Numbered from the stretch's first letter, positions 1-7,949 are shown. The stretch: DNA of 21,008 nucleotides from Nemertoderma westbladi (GCA_032718475.1 JAUCBJ010005086.1:1-21008); one strand, 5' to 3'. Numbers and translations are program-made. Notes: generated by a model not told the origin, from the sequence alone.

Positions 1-453
1 TATATTATTACTTAGTTTTGACCCCCCAGTCGGTATCTATTACAATATAGGCTAAATATTTTGCAGAGTCACAGAGTAGTCTGAAGTTCCCCAGTCTGCC
101 ACTAGAGGGCGAAATGTCTCAAAGTGAAAACCATACAGTAGCCATGAATTGGTTACTAGGCAATAATACTGCATTTTGCAAAGTTAGGCCTATTGCTTAC
201 CGAACGAAAACTGCCCTGGTCCATGCGGGGATCGAACCCAAATTTTGTGTTATTTAATCTTGTTAACCTTGTTTGCAAATTTTCTCTATAAATAAGAGTC
301 AATAAAATAATAAAACTGTACTTATTTATTCTTGTTTCCCCCTTATTGTTTAAAAAAACAAAAAGTTTAACCGGTTATTTTTCATTTTTTCTCTACGATA
401 ATACATTATAACATTTATGATATATAACACACTCAATAATTAACATAAAACAT
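1..453. other. AT-rich left flank, no gene seen
   Basis: No supported coding frame on either strand. A short stretch near 215-235 resembles a Pol III B box on the minus strand (GGTTCGATCCCC). It has no partner A box and no foldable cloverleaf, so it could at most be a SINE remnant. The rest is AT-rich unique-looking sequence. Confidence 0.5.
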
Positions 454-1072
454 TTAACCCGCTGAAGACCGTTTGATTCAGGTTACACCCAGGACCGTTT
501 GGGTCAAATTGACCCACGGTATATTATTGATAATATTATCAATCAAAATGACCAAAAGTTAGGTTTTATCAGTGTGGAAACTCATTTGCGACTTACGGGC
601 AAGTTACTTGGGCTATTTACATCCGATTTGGTTTCAATAAGAGCGTAGCGAGTCATACAACGAAACGAGGGTTTCTCATTTTGTTCAGATATGAACAGTA
701 CATAGAAATGTTGACAACTCCATCTGAACAAGCGTGTGAATCAATATTAGTTTCATAACATTATTCACTTAAGAATTCAGACTATTTAAATCAAACTGAG
801 ATTGATTAACGAGCGAAGCGAGTGACACAAAAACCGAGTCCACTTTAATTGAATAATTATTTGCAAACAATGAGAAAACATTTGAGTGGCGCTGATTAAA
901 GGCTAAACAACTGCAGCAAGTGATAATCTCTGATAGCACCTTACTATCACCCATCTGATATACATTTATATATACTTGTATAGAAGTATTCTAGAGATAA
1001 TCTTATTTGTTTCCCAAATAAATAGTTAAGTAAATATATCATAAATATGTATTTAATAACCTAAACACTACA

Positions 1073-1602
1073 GGACCTACTGCTATTGACCTAACGCAGT
1101 AACTGCCTAAAGTATACCGATTTGGACCTAACGCTACCAGGCTGCTTTGTACATTACCCACAAAAGAGATTCTTAAAAATGTTTCCATTTTGCACACAAC
1201 TGTTATATATTAGCCCAATTTATAAATTTATAGGCCTATTGTATAGGCTAATGACAGAATGACTACTGGTTGCCGGTAGGTGTAGGCCGAGACAGCTAGA
1301 TTATATATTTACAGCTATATAGCCAGACAGCCAGATACCAGTCCCGGTAGCTTTAGGTCCTGGCAACCTGGTAGCTTTAGGTCCGGAGCATTAGGTCCGT
1401 GGCATTAGGTCCTGGCAGCCTGTATGTAGCGTTAGGGCCGAGCCATTTGGTCAGTAAGTCCAACCTGCCTCCATAACCAGGCAGGTTAGTAAAGGAGCAG
1501 GTTATAGAGGCTAGTTCAAGGAACCAAAACAATAAACGAGAGTTAGGAATAATTTAATGTAATGTGTTACAGGACCTAAAGTATACCGGTTTGGACCTAA
1601 CG
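1073..1602. repeat. Cluster of GGACCTAA / TTAGGTCC motifs
   Basis: TTAGGTCC occurs at 1353, 1377, 1391 and 1405, with a near copy (TTAGGGCC) at 1432. The complement occurs as GGACCTA or GGACCTAA near 1073, 1124, 1572 and 1593. A 28-bp direct repeat with one mismatch links 1106-1133 and 1575-1602 (core CTAAAGTATACC). The segment at 1124-1145 (GGACCTAACGCTACCAGGC) is roughly inverted at 1413-1437 (CAGCCTGTATGTAGCG). The block sits inside the piggyBac-like element and may hold protein-binding repeats; that role is inference. Confidence 0.6.
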
Positions 1603-1687
1603 TTTCATTAACACTGACTAGGCCTAATTAGAGGACGTTCCATACAAGAAATATGGTTCATGGACGATTCCAAGGTTTCCATATTAT

Positions 1688-1701
1688 ACACACACACACA
1701 C
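1688..1701. repeat. CA dinucleotide microsatellite
   Basis: About seven ACAC units, followed by a degenerate CA-rich tail to about 1715. It lies inside the piggyBac-like element. Confidence 0.8.
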
Positions 1702-2112
1702 GCACCGACACAAACATACATACTGTACAAACAGACGAAATTACTTTTCAATGTTGATTAAGCATCGCCCTGACTTGGAAAATTGATGTGTTTACAGAAT
1801 TCGAATTTGCAAAACTGTTATTTATGAATAAAACTATAATGGGTCATTTTGACCCAAACGGCCCTTGGTGTTGCCTAAATAATAAAAGTCAAATTAAAGT
1901 GTTAAAGTAAAAGCTGTGACCCGGTTACATTTGGATAGAGTATAAATGTATAGAGGATAAAAAAGTAGGAGAATTCATGAAATATTGTGAACCCAATCAT
2001 TATATTGAATTTGTACAGTTACATGTAAACTTGATTTTGGGTCAATTTGACCCAAACGGTCCTTGGCGGGTTTTAACAAGTAACATGTAATATAATTTAT
2101 AAAAATTTAAGT

Positions 2113-2525
2113 TTAGATTTTTTCCTTCAACCAGCAGGCGAGCAGTCTCTCATTTTTATTTAAATCTACCCCAAAAATTTTATCGGAGTAGCAGTTTTTT
2201 CTCTTTCGTATAAATAAAATAAACAATAACCTCCACAACTAGTTCGCAGCGGGTGTTGAACAACCTGCCTCGTTCTAAACCTCTTTTTAGTATTACGCAT
2301 TAGCAACCAGTCTTCGATTTGCGGTGGTGGATATCGCGCGAATGAATCAAAATATTCACCACGGTCGCAGTCTACGAAAATTGCAACCAAATGCATCCCA
2401 GGTAAATATGCCGCTTGAGTATTTGATATGAAATTCATTTTTTTATTCTGCTTATCGGGTAGAAGATTTATAGGAAAAGATCCGTGATAATGTTCCCCTA
2501 AAGGGAAATTGTTTGAATCGCTAGT
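2113..2525 (-). pseudogene. Adenain-like cysteine protease (adenovirus-type), frameshifted
   Basis: Related adenains are virion maturation proteases that cleave capsid and core precursors. The open frame can be followed from just after a stop at about 2526, with no ATG until 2438. It shows FPINLLPD (the usual segment ahead of the first strand) and then GMHLVAIFVDC with the catalytic His. Next come GEYFDSFARYPPP, the signature FDS-x-PP block with the likely acidic residue, and TSCGGYCLFYL with the catalytic Cys. The frame stops at 2166, but a one-base shift at the C4 run (2169-2172, plus strand) opens a continuation, DLNKNERLLACWLKEKI, to a stop at 2113-2115. That fits the family C-terminus. 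The usual HW next to the catalytic His is HL. The N-terminus looks short compared with the usual ~200 residues. It lies about 50 bases downstream of the capsid gene. Confidence 0.75.
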
Positions 2526-2576
2526 TTAACATTTTATAGAATTTGATTTACTTTTGTTTGGTTCACTATTATTATT

Positions 2577-3624
2577 CTAGAATATTGATACTGACCCACT
2601 TTCACTAATTTTTATCGTTCTATCGTATGCCGCCCACATTATAACATTTATTGTAGCTCCTAATGCATGACCAAATGAAATTTCAAGCCTCGCTTTCCCA
2701 AAACGATGCATTGGTCTTTCATCATCATCCAGATGACCACTAGGCGAAAGATTCCAAATAAAGAAAGGGTAACGGTCTCGAAACTGATTTGGTGTTATCC
2801 CGTTACTCGTACCACGCGTTATCGATAATAAATTATGTTGGACTGCGCAATATTCATTGATAAATATTTATACTGAAATACTTATAGGTTTATACCTCCG
2901 AGAACTTTGCCATCTAGCGTCACCTGTAGGTAATTACAATGGAAATGCTCAAACATTAACGAATTTCTTAATAAGTTACCATTATAGGTGTCATTGCGAA
3001 CGGAGGGAATAACTACAAAACGGGGAAGGTTCTTATTGGTTAATAAATTTTCTCTAACAATCGAACGCTGCCCATTAGCAATAGTAAACGAGGTCACTTC
3101 ATTCTGAATAATAGGATAAACGAAATCGCTGATTTTGAGTTGAGTAGCGTGTTGCTCACGTAAATGGGAATCTAGTTTCGCTCGTTTTATTTTCAGTTTA
3201 GCATTTGATATTAGTATATGAGGTCTAACCACATTAGCCGGACACACTAGATTAAATTCATTAACTGCCCTAGTCAACCTTATATTTATACTGGTTTTTG
3301 GAGGTAAAAATCGTACTTAGTTGAAAAGATCAATATAAAGTCTGCCCTGAACATGATATTGCCAGCTTTGTAAATCTTCCGCCGCTGCAAATTCCACCGG
3401 GAGACTTGGGCGCGATGATGTTACAAATCGATATACTAATTCTAGAATTGTTTCTTGGGCTACAGTATAATGATCTTCCGACCTCTCAATTAAAAATCAA
3501 TTATCGAAGTACCCTCTCCAAGCGTTGTAATTGGGAAAACATCATGTTCAAAACATTCTTCTATTGCATTCTGTGAATCAATACTACTGAATAGATTAAG
3601 TTCCTTATTAACAAAATCCTCCAT
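2577..3624 (-). pseudogene. Polinton major capsid protein (double jelly roll, F54H12.2-like), broken
   Basis: This corresponds to the hexon-like shell protein of Polintons/adintoviruses. From an ATG at 3624 the frame reads MEDFVNKELNLFSSI, then reaches a TAA at 3490-3492. It resumes in another frame around 3480 with SLPVEFAAAEDLQ, then GRLYIDLFN, an in-frame TAA (3317-3319), and VRFLPPKTSINIRLTRAVNE. It continues without interruption to 2882 through KLKIKRAKLDSHLREQHATQ and VTSFTIANGQRSIVRENLL. A further one-base shift near 2870-2885 leads to NQFRDRYPFFIWNLSPSG and the terminal LEISFGHALGATINVIMWAA, ending with TAG at 2577-2579. The order LDLF, LKI, ARS/SFTIxxGxxSxxxEN and LE(I/V)xFxxAL is the one I know for this family. 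The stretch between the N-terminal segment and GRLYIDLF seems shorter than usual, suggesting an internal deletion. The gene starts 12 bases after the preceding gene ends. Confidence 0.8.
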
Positions 3625-3636
3625 TTTGCTGATTAA

Positions 3637-4157
3637 CTAACTAAAAATATCGCGACATTTCCTTTTTTTACATTGTCCGTTTATTGACTGCTTCTGTTCA
3701 CTATTTAAAATTTCCTCCACAATTTTGTTTGCTACTTTCCTAGTCGACGGTTTAGAACGCGCTAAAGCCTGACTTATTAATTTCTTACCCTTTTTTTTAA
3801 TTGGGGAACACCATTCCGTATTGCTTGTTTAAGAATTTTCCTCCCAGCTCTTTTGGCCAATGGAACCCCTCGTCGAAGGGCAATACGAGCCACGGGTTTA
3901 TTTACCTTCGGTACTACTCTGGTCGCGATTCGCAATATATTTGCCAATATTCCCTTTCCTCTCTGTCCGTGCCTAGCGAATACAGTTCTAAAATTTAGAT
4001 AGCGTGGTCTATAGCCACCCCTAAAATAGGGTAAACCACCAACCTTTTCTCTTTTCACTCTCTGATTCATTGTGCACCCTGGTCCTCCGCTATATGGACC
4101 ACATCGAGACGCGTGAGTCGAGCGAGAGCGCAAACTCAAATTACAACACGATTTCAT
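3637..4157 (-). pseudogene. Small basic virion protein (pX/pVI-like), one homopolymer frameshift
   Basis: This is a lysine/arginine-rich protein of the type that sits beside the capsid gene in Polintons/adintoviruses and is compared with adenovirus core or lytic peptides. From the ATG at 4157 it has a GGLPYFRGGYRPRY block (residues ~39-53). Next comes HGQRGKGILANILRIATRVV, a glycine-basic turn leading into an amphipathic helix, and then repeated basic helices to codon 126. The frame ends at 3777 just after a run of eight T on the plus strand (3791-3798). One base of slippage there would open a lysine-rich continuation with ISQALARSKPSTRKVANKIV and the terminal KKRKCRDIFS before TAG at 3637. 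Basic proteins of this family end similarly (RDIFS-like). The break could be a real mutation, a sequencing slip or recoding. Membrane lysis or DNA condensation is inferred from family resemblance only. Confidence 0.7.
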
Positions 4158-4188
4158 TTTTGCGAATGAGTTTCAAATAAATTTCCAA

Positions 4189-4980
4189 TTATTGATTTTT
4201 TAAAATTAACGTTACAATCACCGTGCCGCTATTAAATTTTATATTTTCATTTTGATCATCTCTCAATTCAATGTTTATTAACTCGATATGAAGAGCAATA
4301 GGTTTAAAATTAACTTTTGTAAATTCCTTATGAATTAATTGCCCACAGCTTCCCTCATAGGCAACACTTCTCAATACCGGTTTAAGTTGATTACCTACTA
4401 TGCTATTTGCACATATATTAGAATAAACATTTATATTGCTAATGACAAAGTGGACTGGGTTACGAATAATTAGAGGCTCCATTAACTCTGTCACATCAAC
4501 GCGAGTTATCTGTAGATAGTCTCTAGTTTTTATTATACGTAACATATTTTTATTAATGTAGTATTCACTCTCTAAACCTTTTAAACCTAGCAAATCGATA
4601 AGTTTATTTCCATGGAACCTAATTTTTTGAGTATTCTTGAGCATCTGAATAGTAATATTATTATGTATTTCGCTATATTCTAGCGATAAAAAATCTCCGA
4701 TTCCTGTTGTATGCTTTAGCTGATTAATCATAACCTCAATATCGCTATAGCAACCACCCGGAAGCATAAATTCACGCTTAGTTCGACTACTATTCCACAG
4801 GATAATTTTTATATTTTCCAGGTTATGAAATGAAGCAGAGTATATTAACTCGGATACTCCAATAAACCATTCTCCTTTTAACTGCAAGGGGGCAGCGAGC
4901 TCTACATTGAAATTAGATGGATTATTTAATGGAAAACGATCCGGAGAGCTGTTTGAAGGTAAATATAATATTTTATACAT
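4189..4980 (-). CDS. Penton-like minor virion protein of Polinton, intact 263 codons
   Basis: This is the only Polinton gene here without a stop or frameshift. It begins MYKILYLPSNSSPDRFPLNN (the typical opening Y-x-LPSNSS-x-x-x-FP-x-N). It continues with FNVELAAPLQLKGEWFIGV and SELIYSASFHNL (the EI-Y-x-x-x-F/W-x-N-L block), MLPGGCYSDIEVMINQL, LIDLLGLKG, ICANSIVGNQLKPVLRSV, and a C-terminal IALHIELINIELRDD and FNSGTVIVTLILKNQ. I know this pattern from proteins encoded next to F54H12.2-like capsid genes in animal genomes, where it is taken as the penton or another minor capsid protein. The structural role is inferred from family and gene order. It lies 31 bases upstream of the basic virion gene and 8 bases downstream of its decayed paralogue. 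Its intactness suggests recent insertion, selection or chance. Confidence 0.75.
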   Translation of the reverse strand: MYKILYLPSNSSPDRFPLNNPSNFNVELAAPLQLKGEWFIGVSELIYSASFHNLENIKIILWNSSRTKREFMLPGGCYSDIEVMINQLKHTTGIGDFLSLEYSEIHNNITIQMLKNTQKIRFHGNKLIDLLGLKGLESEYYINKNMLRIIKTRDYLQITRVDVTELMEPLIIRNPVHFVISNINVYSNICANSIVGNQLKPVLRSVAYEGSCGQLIHKEFTKVNFKPIALHIELINIELRDDQNENIKFNSGTVIVTLILKNQ

Positions 4981-4988
4981 TATTATTA

Positions 4989-5812
4989 TTATTTTTTACT
5001 TCGTAAATGAAGGGTAATTAAAGTTGCTCCACCATTAAATAATAATAATTCTCTATTTTTGTTACGTATTTCAATATGTATCTGATTGGTATAAGTTTTC
5101 GCTACTTTCTTATAATATATTTTCTTAAATTCTCTAGTAATATGACACGATTGCTCTAGTGTAATAGGGTTCTTAGTAAAGGAGTGGTTGTATTACCAAT
5201 TATGCCATAAGTAACTATATCGCTATAAATAAACAGATTTTCTCTACCTCTGGTTAAATTGCAGGGAAAAGGACAAATCAAGTTTATGAACCCTCTACGT
5301 CTTTCATGTTTTTGCTTGAGCGAAAGAACCTCTAGAGGCGATAATGAAATATCAAAAATTCTATACCATAAATCTAACTTTTCTCTGTTTTCATCCAGGT
5401 TAACCAATCGATCCAAGCCTAATATTATCTTTAGGTCACCACTTATTTCGAATGAAAAGCGTGGCGGCAATCTTAGTATCACTTGATTTGAACACTTTAA
5501 ATAAATTAATTCTGGTAGGGAGGGGTGATCATTTTCTCTATTTATTCGATCCACTATAGCTTCTATGCTCCCATATAAACCTGGCATGAAATTTATTACA
5601 GTTGGCTGATGAATATATCGATATATAAACAATAAATTGAGATTCTTCGACTAAATTATAGAAAGAACTAGAATACTGTATCTCGCTCAGCCCCACTTCC
5701 ACGTTTTCACTCAGAATTAACGTATATGGTAAGTTTTTTGTAAATTTGGCCAATGTATTCCCTGGAAACTTTTCAGTTGGCCCATTACAGAATAGGCTTA
5801 TATTAAGTATCC
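4989..5812 (-). pseudogene. Second penton-like gene, tandem paralogue, frameshifted
   Basis: It has the same architecture as the downstream intact copy. N-terminal part (about 5540-5805): ISLFCNGPTEKFPGNTLAKF, then VEVGLSEIQYSSSFYNLVEE. Around 5630 the reading moves by one frame into INFMPGLYGSIEAIVDRINR, LKIILGLDRLVN and IVTYGIIGNTTTPLLRTL. A second shift near 5165-5180 leads into LEQSCHITREFKKIYYKK, QIHIEIRNKNREL and FNGGATLITLHLRSKK, with a stop at 4989-4991. The start is damaged: ATG codons at 5818 and 5815 fall out of frame with the rest. Apart from matching motif positions, the two copies are clearly diverged, so this is an old duplication or two distinct virion genes and not a recent tandem copy. 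Confidence 0.65.
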
Positions 5813-5832
5813 ATCATTATCTATTTCCGTAG

Positions 5833-5943
5833 TTAAGACTGTTTTATCCAGGTTGCGCGCATATAGCCTTTAAATTTAACAAGATATTCCAGCTCGGCTC
5901 CCCTGTTTCTTGACTTTACTATGTTATCGATTGCTAATACGTT
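5833..5943 (-). pseudogene. C-terminal chromodomain of a Polinton integrase (fragment)
   Basis: A short open stretch reads VLAIDNIVKSRNRGAEL, then EYLVKFKGYMRATWIKQS, and ends in TAA at 5833-5835. This is the chromodomain core: a strand ending IVKSR, the LEYLVKFKGY motif, and a following TW. Polinton retrovirus-type integrases end in such a chromodomain, usually with an (S/T)WI close to the stop. Position and strand fit, since it lies directly upstream of the penton-like genes. The catalytic DDE core is absent; an in-frame TAA lies just upstream at about 5947 and the sequence above it is not recognised. A Gypsy chromovirus integrase tail is possible but less likely given the context. Confidence 0.6.
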
Positions 5944-6119
5944 GCTTTACAGTGTTGTCCGAACATTTTGTGTGTTGTCCTTAGATGTTTGACTGTTTTC
6001 CTACGACTTGACCGCGATATATGTAGAGATGAAACTTGGTAGAATTACTTTTAGGATTTCCATTTTTTTGAATGTGGCTGACTGTTATCACCGTTTTGAG
6101 GTGTTGTCAAAATTTCCAC
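5944..6119. other. Unassigned spacer with GACAACAC repeats
   Basis: Read on the minus strand, GACAACAC occurs three times (about 6102, 5980 and 5960). No domain or frame is recognised. It joins the integrase chromodomain remnant to the LINE RT remnant and may be part of a further unidentified repeat. Confidence 0.4.
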
Positions 6120-6621
6120 CTATACGATGTCTGTGAATGTAGTTGCATGATATTTACTAATTCTGCGTTCTTGTAGTGCGAATTCCAGATCTTCACCCTT
6201 TGTGATCGTCATCATTGCGTAATCCAGTACAATTATAAATAGTAAAATGGCGCCAATGTGTCAGCTTGCAGTATGCCACCCAGGATTGATAAGAACTCAG
6301 TTTAATGATCTTGTTTGAGCTTCTGTGACACAATATAACAATCCAATTCCAGCCACAATTACTTCTGGTATTCCATAAGCTCTTAGGATTTCCAGCATTT
6401 ACCTCCATGGATGGAGTGGAATGCATTCTTGAAGTCAACAAATGTAAGGACTGCTGAGCTATTGTTGATGTATTTGGTCGAAATATATTTTGGTTCTTAT
6501 GCAGCAATTTCTCTATGTGAGGTCTAATTCTATATAGAAGCATTTTGTTGTATATTATGGCAGCTACACTACCGGTATGGTGACTGTATGTGACCAAATT
6601 TTCTAAAGTACACTGTGTCAA
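6120..6621 (-). pseudogene. LINE reverse transcriptase fragment (central RT), copy A
   Basis: IYNKMLLYRIRPHIEKLLHK then NQNIFRPNTSTIAQ is the conserved RT block of endonuclease-type animal LINEs (usually AK-x-YNK-x-LL-x-RIRPHI...NQ-x-GFRPGRST). Further on, in shifted frames, a degraded FKNAF-like segment can be read. Near the end comes GEDLEFALQERRISKYHATT followed by TFTDI, the segment normally just ahead of the FADD catalytic motif. It stops at 6120, so FADD itself is missing. Multiple frameshifts leave no working enzyme. The 5' limit is about 6570. Confidence 0.7.
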
Positions 6622-6827
6622 TGCGAAAGAGAGTTATGAGGATGCAAAACACAAATTGCCTACCCCATAAATGCGCCTCTAACTCAGTACTTAGGCCATA
6701 TAACTTCCCCATCATTACCCATTCAATTGCAACCAAACATGATGGACTTCATGCACTACTAGGTCTACTTTAGTTCAATGGGGTGGTACTACTACTAAGA
6801 TCGGCATGCTGCATTGTAGCTGCATTT
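6622..6827. other. Spacer between two LINE fragments
   Basis: No coding support. The part near 6800-6827 follows directly after the stop of the LINE C-terminal fragment and is probably its short 3' untranslated region. No clean poly(A) tail or target-site duplication could be made out. Confidence 0.35.
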
Positions 6828-7210
6828 TTAAGAATGCTGTGCCGGCTTATCGACAAAATTGCACCGCCACAACTCCCTATCACCCATGACATTTGCTAGA
6901 TCATCCGCATCTTCAAGGCCAGTGTCCTTTAAGATGCGTCTCAAGAAAGGCATGGGCTGTCCACCATGCTTATTCACTCCATGAGGCTGCCAAAGTACAA
7001 GATTAAGCACTGGCTGGTCCTCACGGCGAAAGCAATGTCCTGCAAAGCGGAGCCGATTTTGTTCTAGTATCAATCTTGGGGGAACCAATGAGACACCTCC
7101 AATATTATATAGTGTCTGGTTGGAGATGTGTGCATTGTACTTGACACAATGAACCCGGCGTGGCATTCTTGTGAATGTGCCATCCAGAGATTTGGTGTCC
7201 TCAGCAGTGG
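6828..7210 (-). pseudogene. LINE ORF2 C-terminal fragment, copy C, abutting Gypsy integrase
   Basis: Contains KSLDGTFTRMPRRVHCVK, NAHISNQTLYNIG, LRFAGHCFRREDQPVLNLVL, WQPHGVNKHGGQP and LKDTGLEDADDLANVMGDRE followed by LWR. This is the typical C-terminal tail of the same LINE type as copy A (SLDGTYTRMLR...LRFAGHCFRR...WQPHG...DTGLE...D-R-x-LWR). It ends with TGPAQHS-like codons and a stop at 6828. The frame is continuous, but its first codons up to 7328 belong to the neighbouring Gypsy integrase read out of frame. The changeover is within about 15 bases of 7210. This is a 5'-truncated LINE end, consistent with target-primed insertion into the Gypsy integrase or with recombination. Confidence 0.7.
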
Positions 7211-7218
7211 CACCATTG

Positions 7219-7440
7219 GCACAGTTCACATGCTTCGATATTGTTCCTAATAGCAATTCGAAAACCTGGCCAGTAATAAAGCTGGCGTGCCCATTCAATA
7301 GTACGGCGCACTCCCTGGTGTGAGGCATGTAGATGGCGAAGTATTTCTCCCCTAGCTTGTATCGGCACTACTATACTGTTTCCTAAGACAATAAGACCAT
7401 CTTGGATTGATAATTCTGGAAGTATATTTTTATATCGAGT
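7219..7440 (-). pseudogene. Gypsy integrase N-terminal zinc-binding domain, truncated
   Basis: Reading in a frame shifted from the RNase H region gives ILPELSIQDGLIVLGNSIVV, then EILRHLHASHQGVRRTIEWA, RQLYYWPGF and finally ACELC. This is the HHCC zinc domain (H-x3-H in HLHASH, C-x2-C in CELC at 7219-7230), which in retroviral-type integrases folds ahead of the catalytic core. The Gypsy sequence ends there and LINE sequence begins, so no DDE core follows. Confidence 0.75.
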
Positions 7441-7949
7441 TAAAGTGGAGGGTAATTGGTTAGGATTGGTAATAAACCATTAATAATGATGTTATGAAGT
7501 TTATCGTAATTTTCATCATTTTTAGCAGCATCATATAGAAGTTTGTATGCTGGATCTATTTCTTTGGTCAAAACAGACGTAACAGAACGAACATATAAAG
7601 CAACATCTTCAGCGAAATCTGAGTCACCTGGTGTTGGTTTATCGACTGGATAACGTGTTAAAGTGTCAGCTATTATGGTATCTTTACCCGGAATCCATTC
7701 AGCTCTTATATTATAACCCATTAATTTCTCTTTCAGTCGCTGCAGTCGAACATTATCGATAGCATTGAGCAATTTGTCATTTAAAATGGAGCATAATGGT
7801 TTGTGATCAGTCTTTATTATAATTCGTGGACATCTTAAAAGATATGTTCGACATTGCTTGACTGCACAAACTGCCCAGTTCGCTGCAGTCGTTGTGATAA
7901 ACCTGCTTCCACATTGAACTATACGCCAACCTGCATTATGTTTCTGCAT
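7440..7949 (-). pseudogene. Gypsy RNase H and linker
   Basis: GWRIVQCGSRFITTTAANWA leads into KQCRTYLLRCPRIIIKTDHK (TDHKPL motif), LQRLKEKLMGYNIRAEWIPG, then KDTIIADTLTRYPVD, the conserved terminal ADxLSR-type block. Compared with the family, the stretch after the first strand is about eight residues short, and the catalytic-Glu segment (usually Y-x-x-x-E-x-E-x-x-A) is missing. The enzyme would therefore be dead even without the flanking breaks. The linker to the integrase follows (AYKLLYDAAKNDENYDKLHN). Confidence 0.75.

Larger units (their letters stand above)
454..2076. mobile_element. Probable non-autonomous piggyBac-like DNA transposon
   Basis: Both edges carry TTAA (454-457 and 2073-2076), the piggyBac target site. 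Inside the left TTAA the sequence begins CCCGCTGAAGACCGTTTG. The right end, read inwards on the minus strand, begins CCCGCCAAGGACCGTTTG after two extra A residues. A near-identical inverted block of about 26 bp, whose core GGGTCAAATTGACCC is almost self-palindromic, lies at 490-516 on the left and 2038-2064 on the right. A third, weaker copy lies at 1840-1866. No transposase is encoded; the only frame (769-954) is short and featureless. GGGTCAAATTGACCC-type ends preceded by TTAA are known from piggyBac families. The two-base offset at the right edge and the extra copies suggest nesting or end rearrangement. It could instead be a MITE of another TTAA-targeting family. Confidence 0.55.
2113..5943 (-). 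mobile_element. Polinton/Maverick (adintovirus-like) fragment: virion-gene module
   Basis: Six consecutive minus-strand genes match the virion set of Polintons/adintoviruses. In transcription order they are an integrase C-terminal chromodomain, two tandem penton-like genes, a small basic pX/pVI-like gene, the double jelly-roll major capsid gene and an adenain-like protease. Neighbouring genes are only about 8-50 bases apart, as in a compact viral genome. Protein-primed DNA polymerase B, the FtsK/HerA-type packaging ATPase and the long terminal inverted repeats are not seen, so this is a partial insertion. All genes but one are broken by stops or frameshifts. Family assignment rests on motif recognition by eye, supported by gene order. 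Confidence 0.8.

Noticed and set aside
205-240. Possible tRNA or tRNA-derived SINE on the minus strand (GGTTCGATCCCC)
   Set aside because: B-box-like only. No A box in the right place, and the T-arm stem does not pair beyond three bases.
641-838. Near-direct repeats GAGCGTAGCGAGT and GAGCGAAGCGAGT (about 641 and 811)
   Set aside because: Only 13 bases, with different flanks. Words of this kind are common low-complexity sequence; no element could be built on them.
769-954. 61-codon minus-strand frame inside the piggyBac-like element
   Set aside because: No recognisable domain, AT-rich, and too short to be a transposase.
5259-5486. 75-codon plus-strand frame opposite the second penton-like gene
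   Set aside because: Complement of motif-bearing minus-strand coding sequence; no domain.
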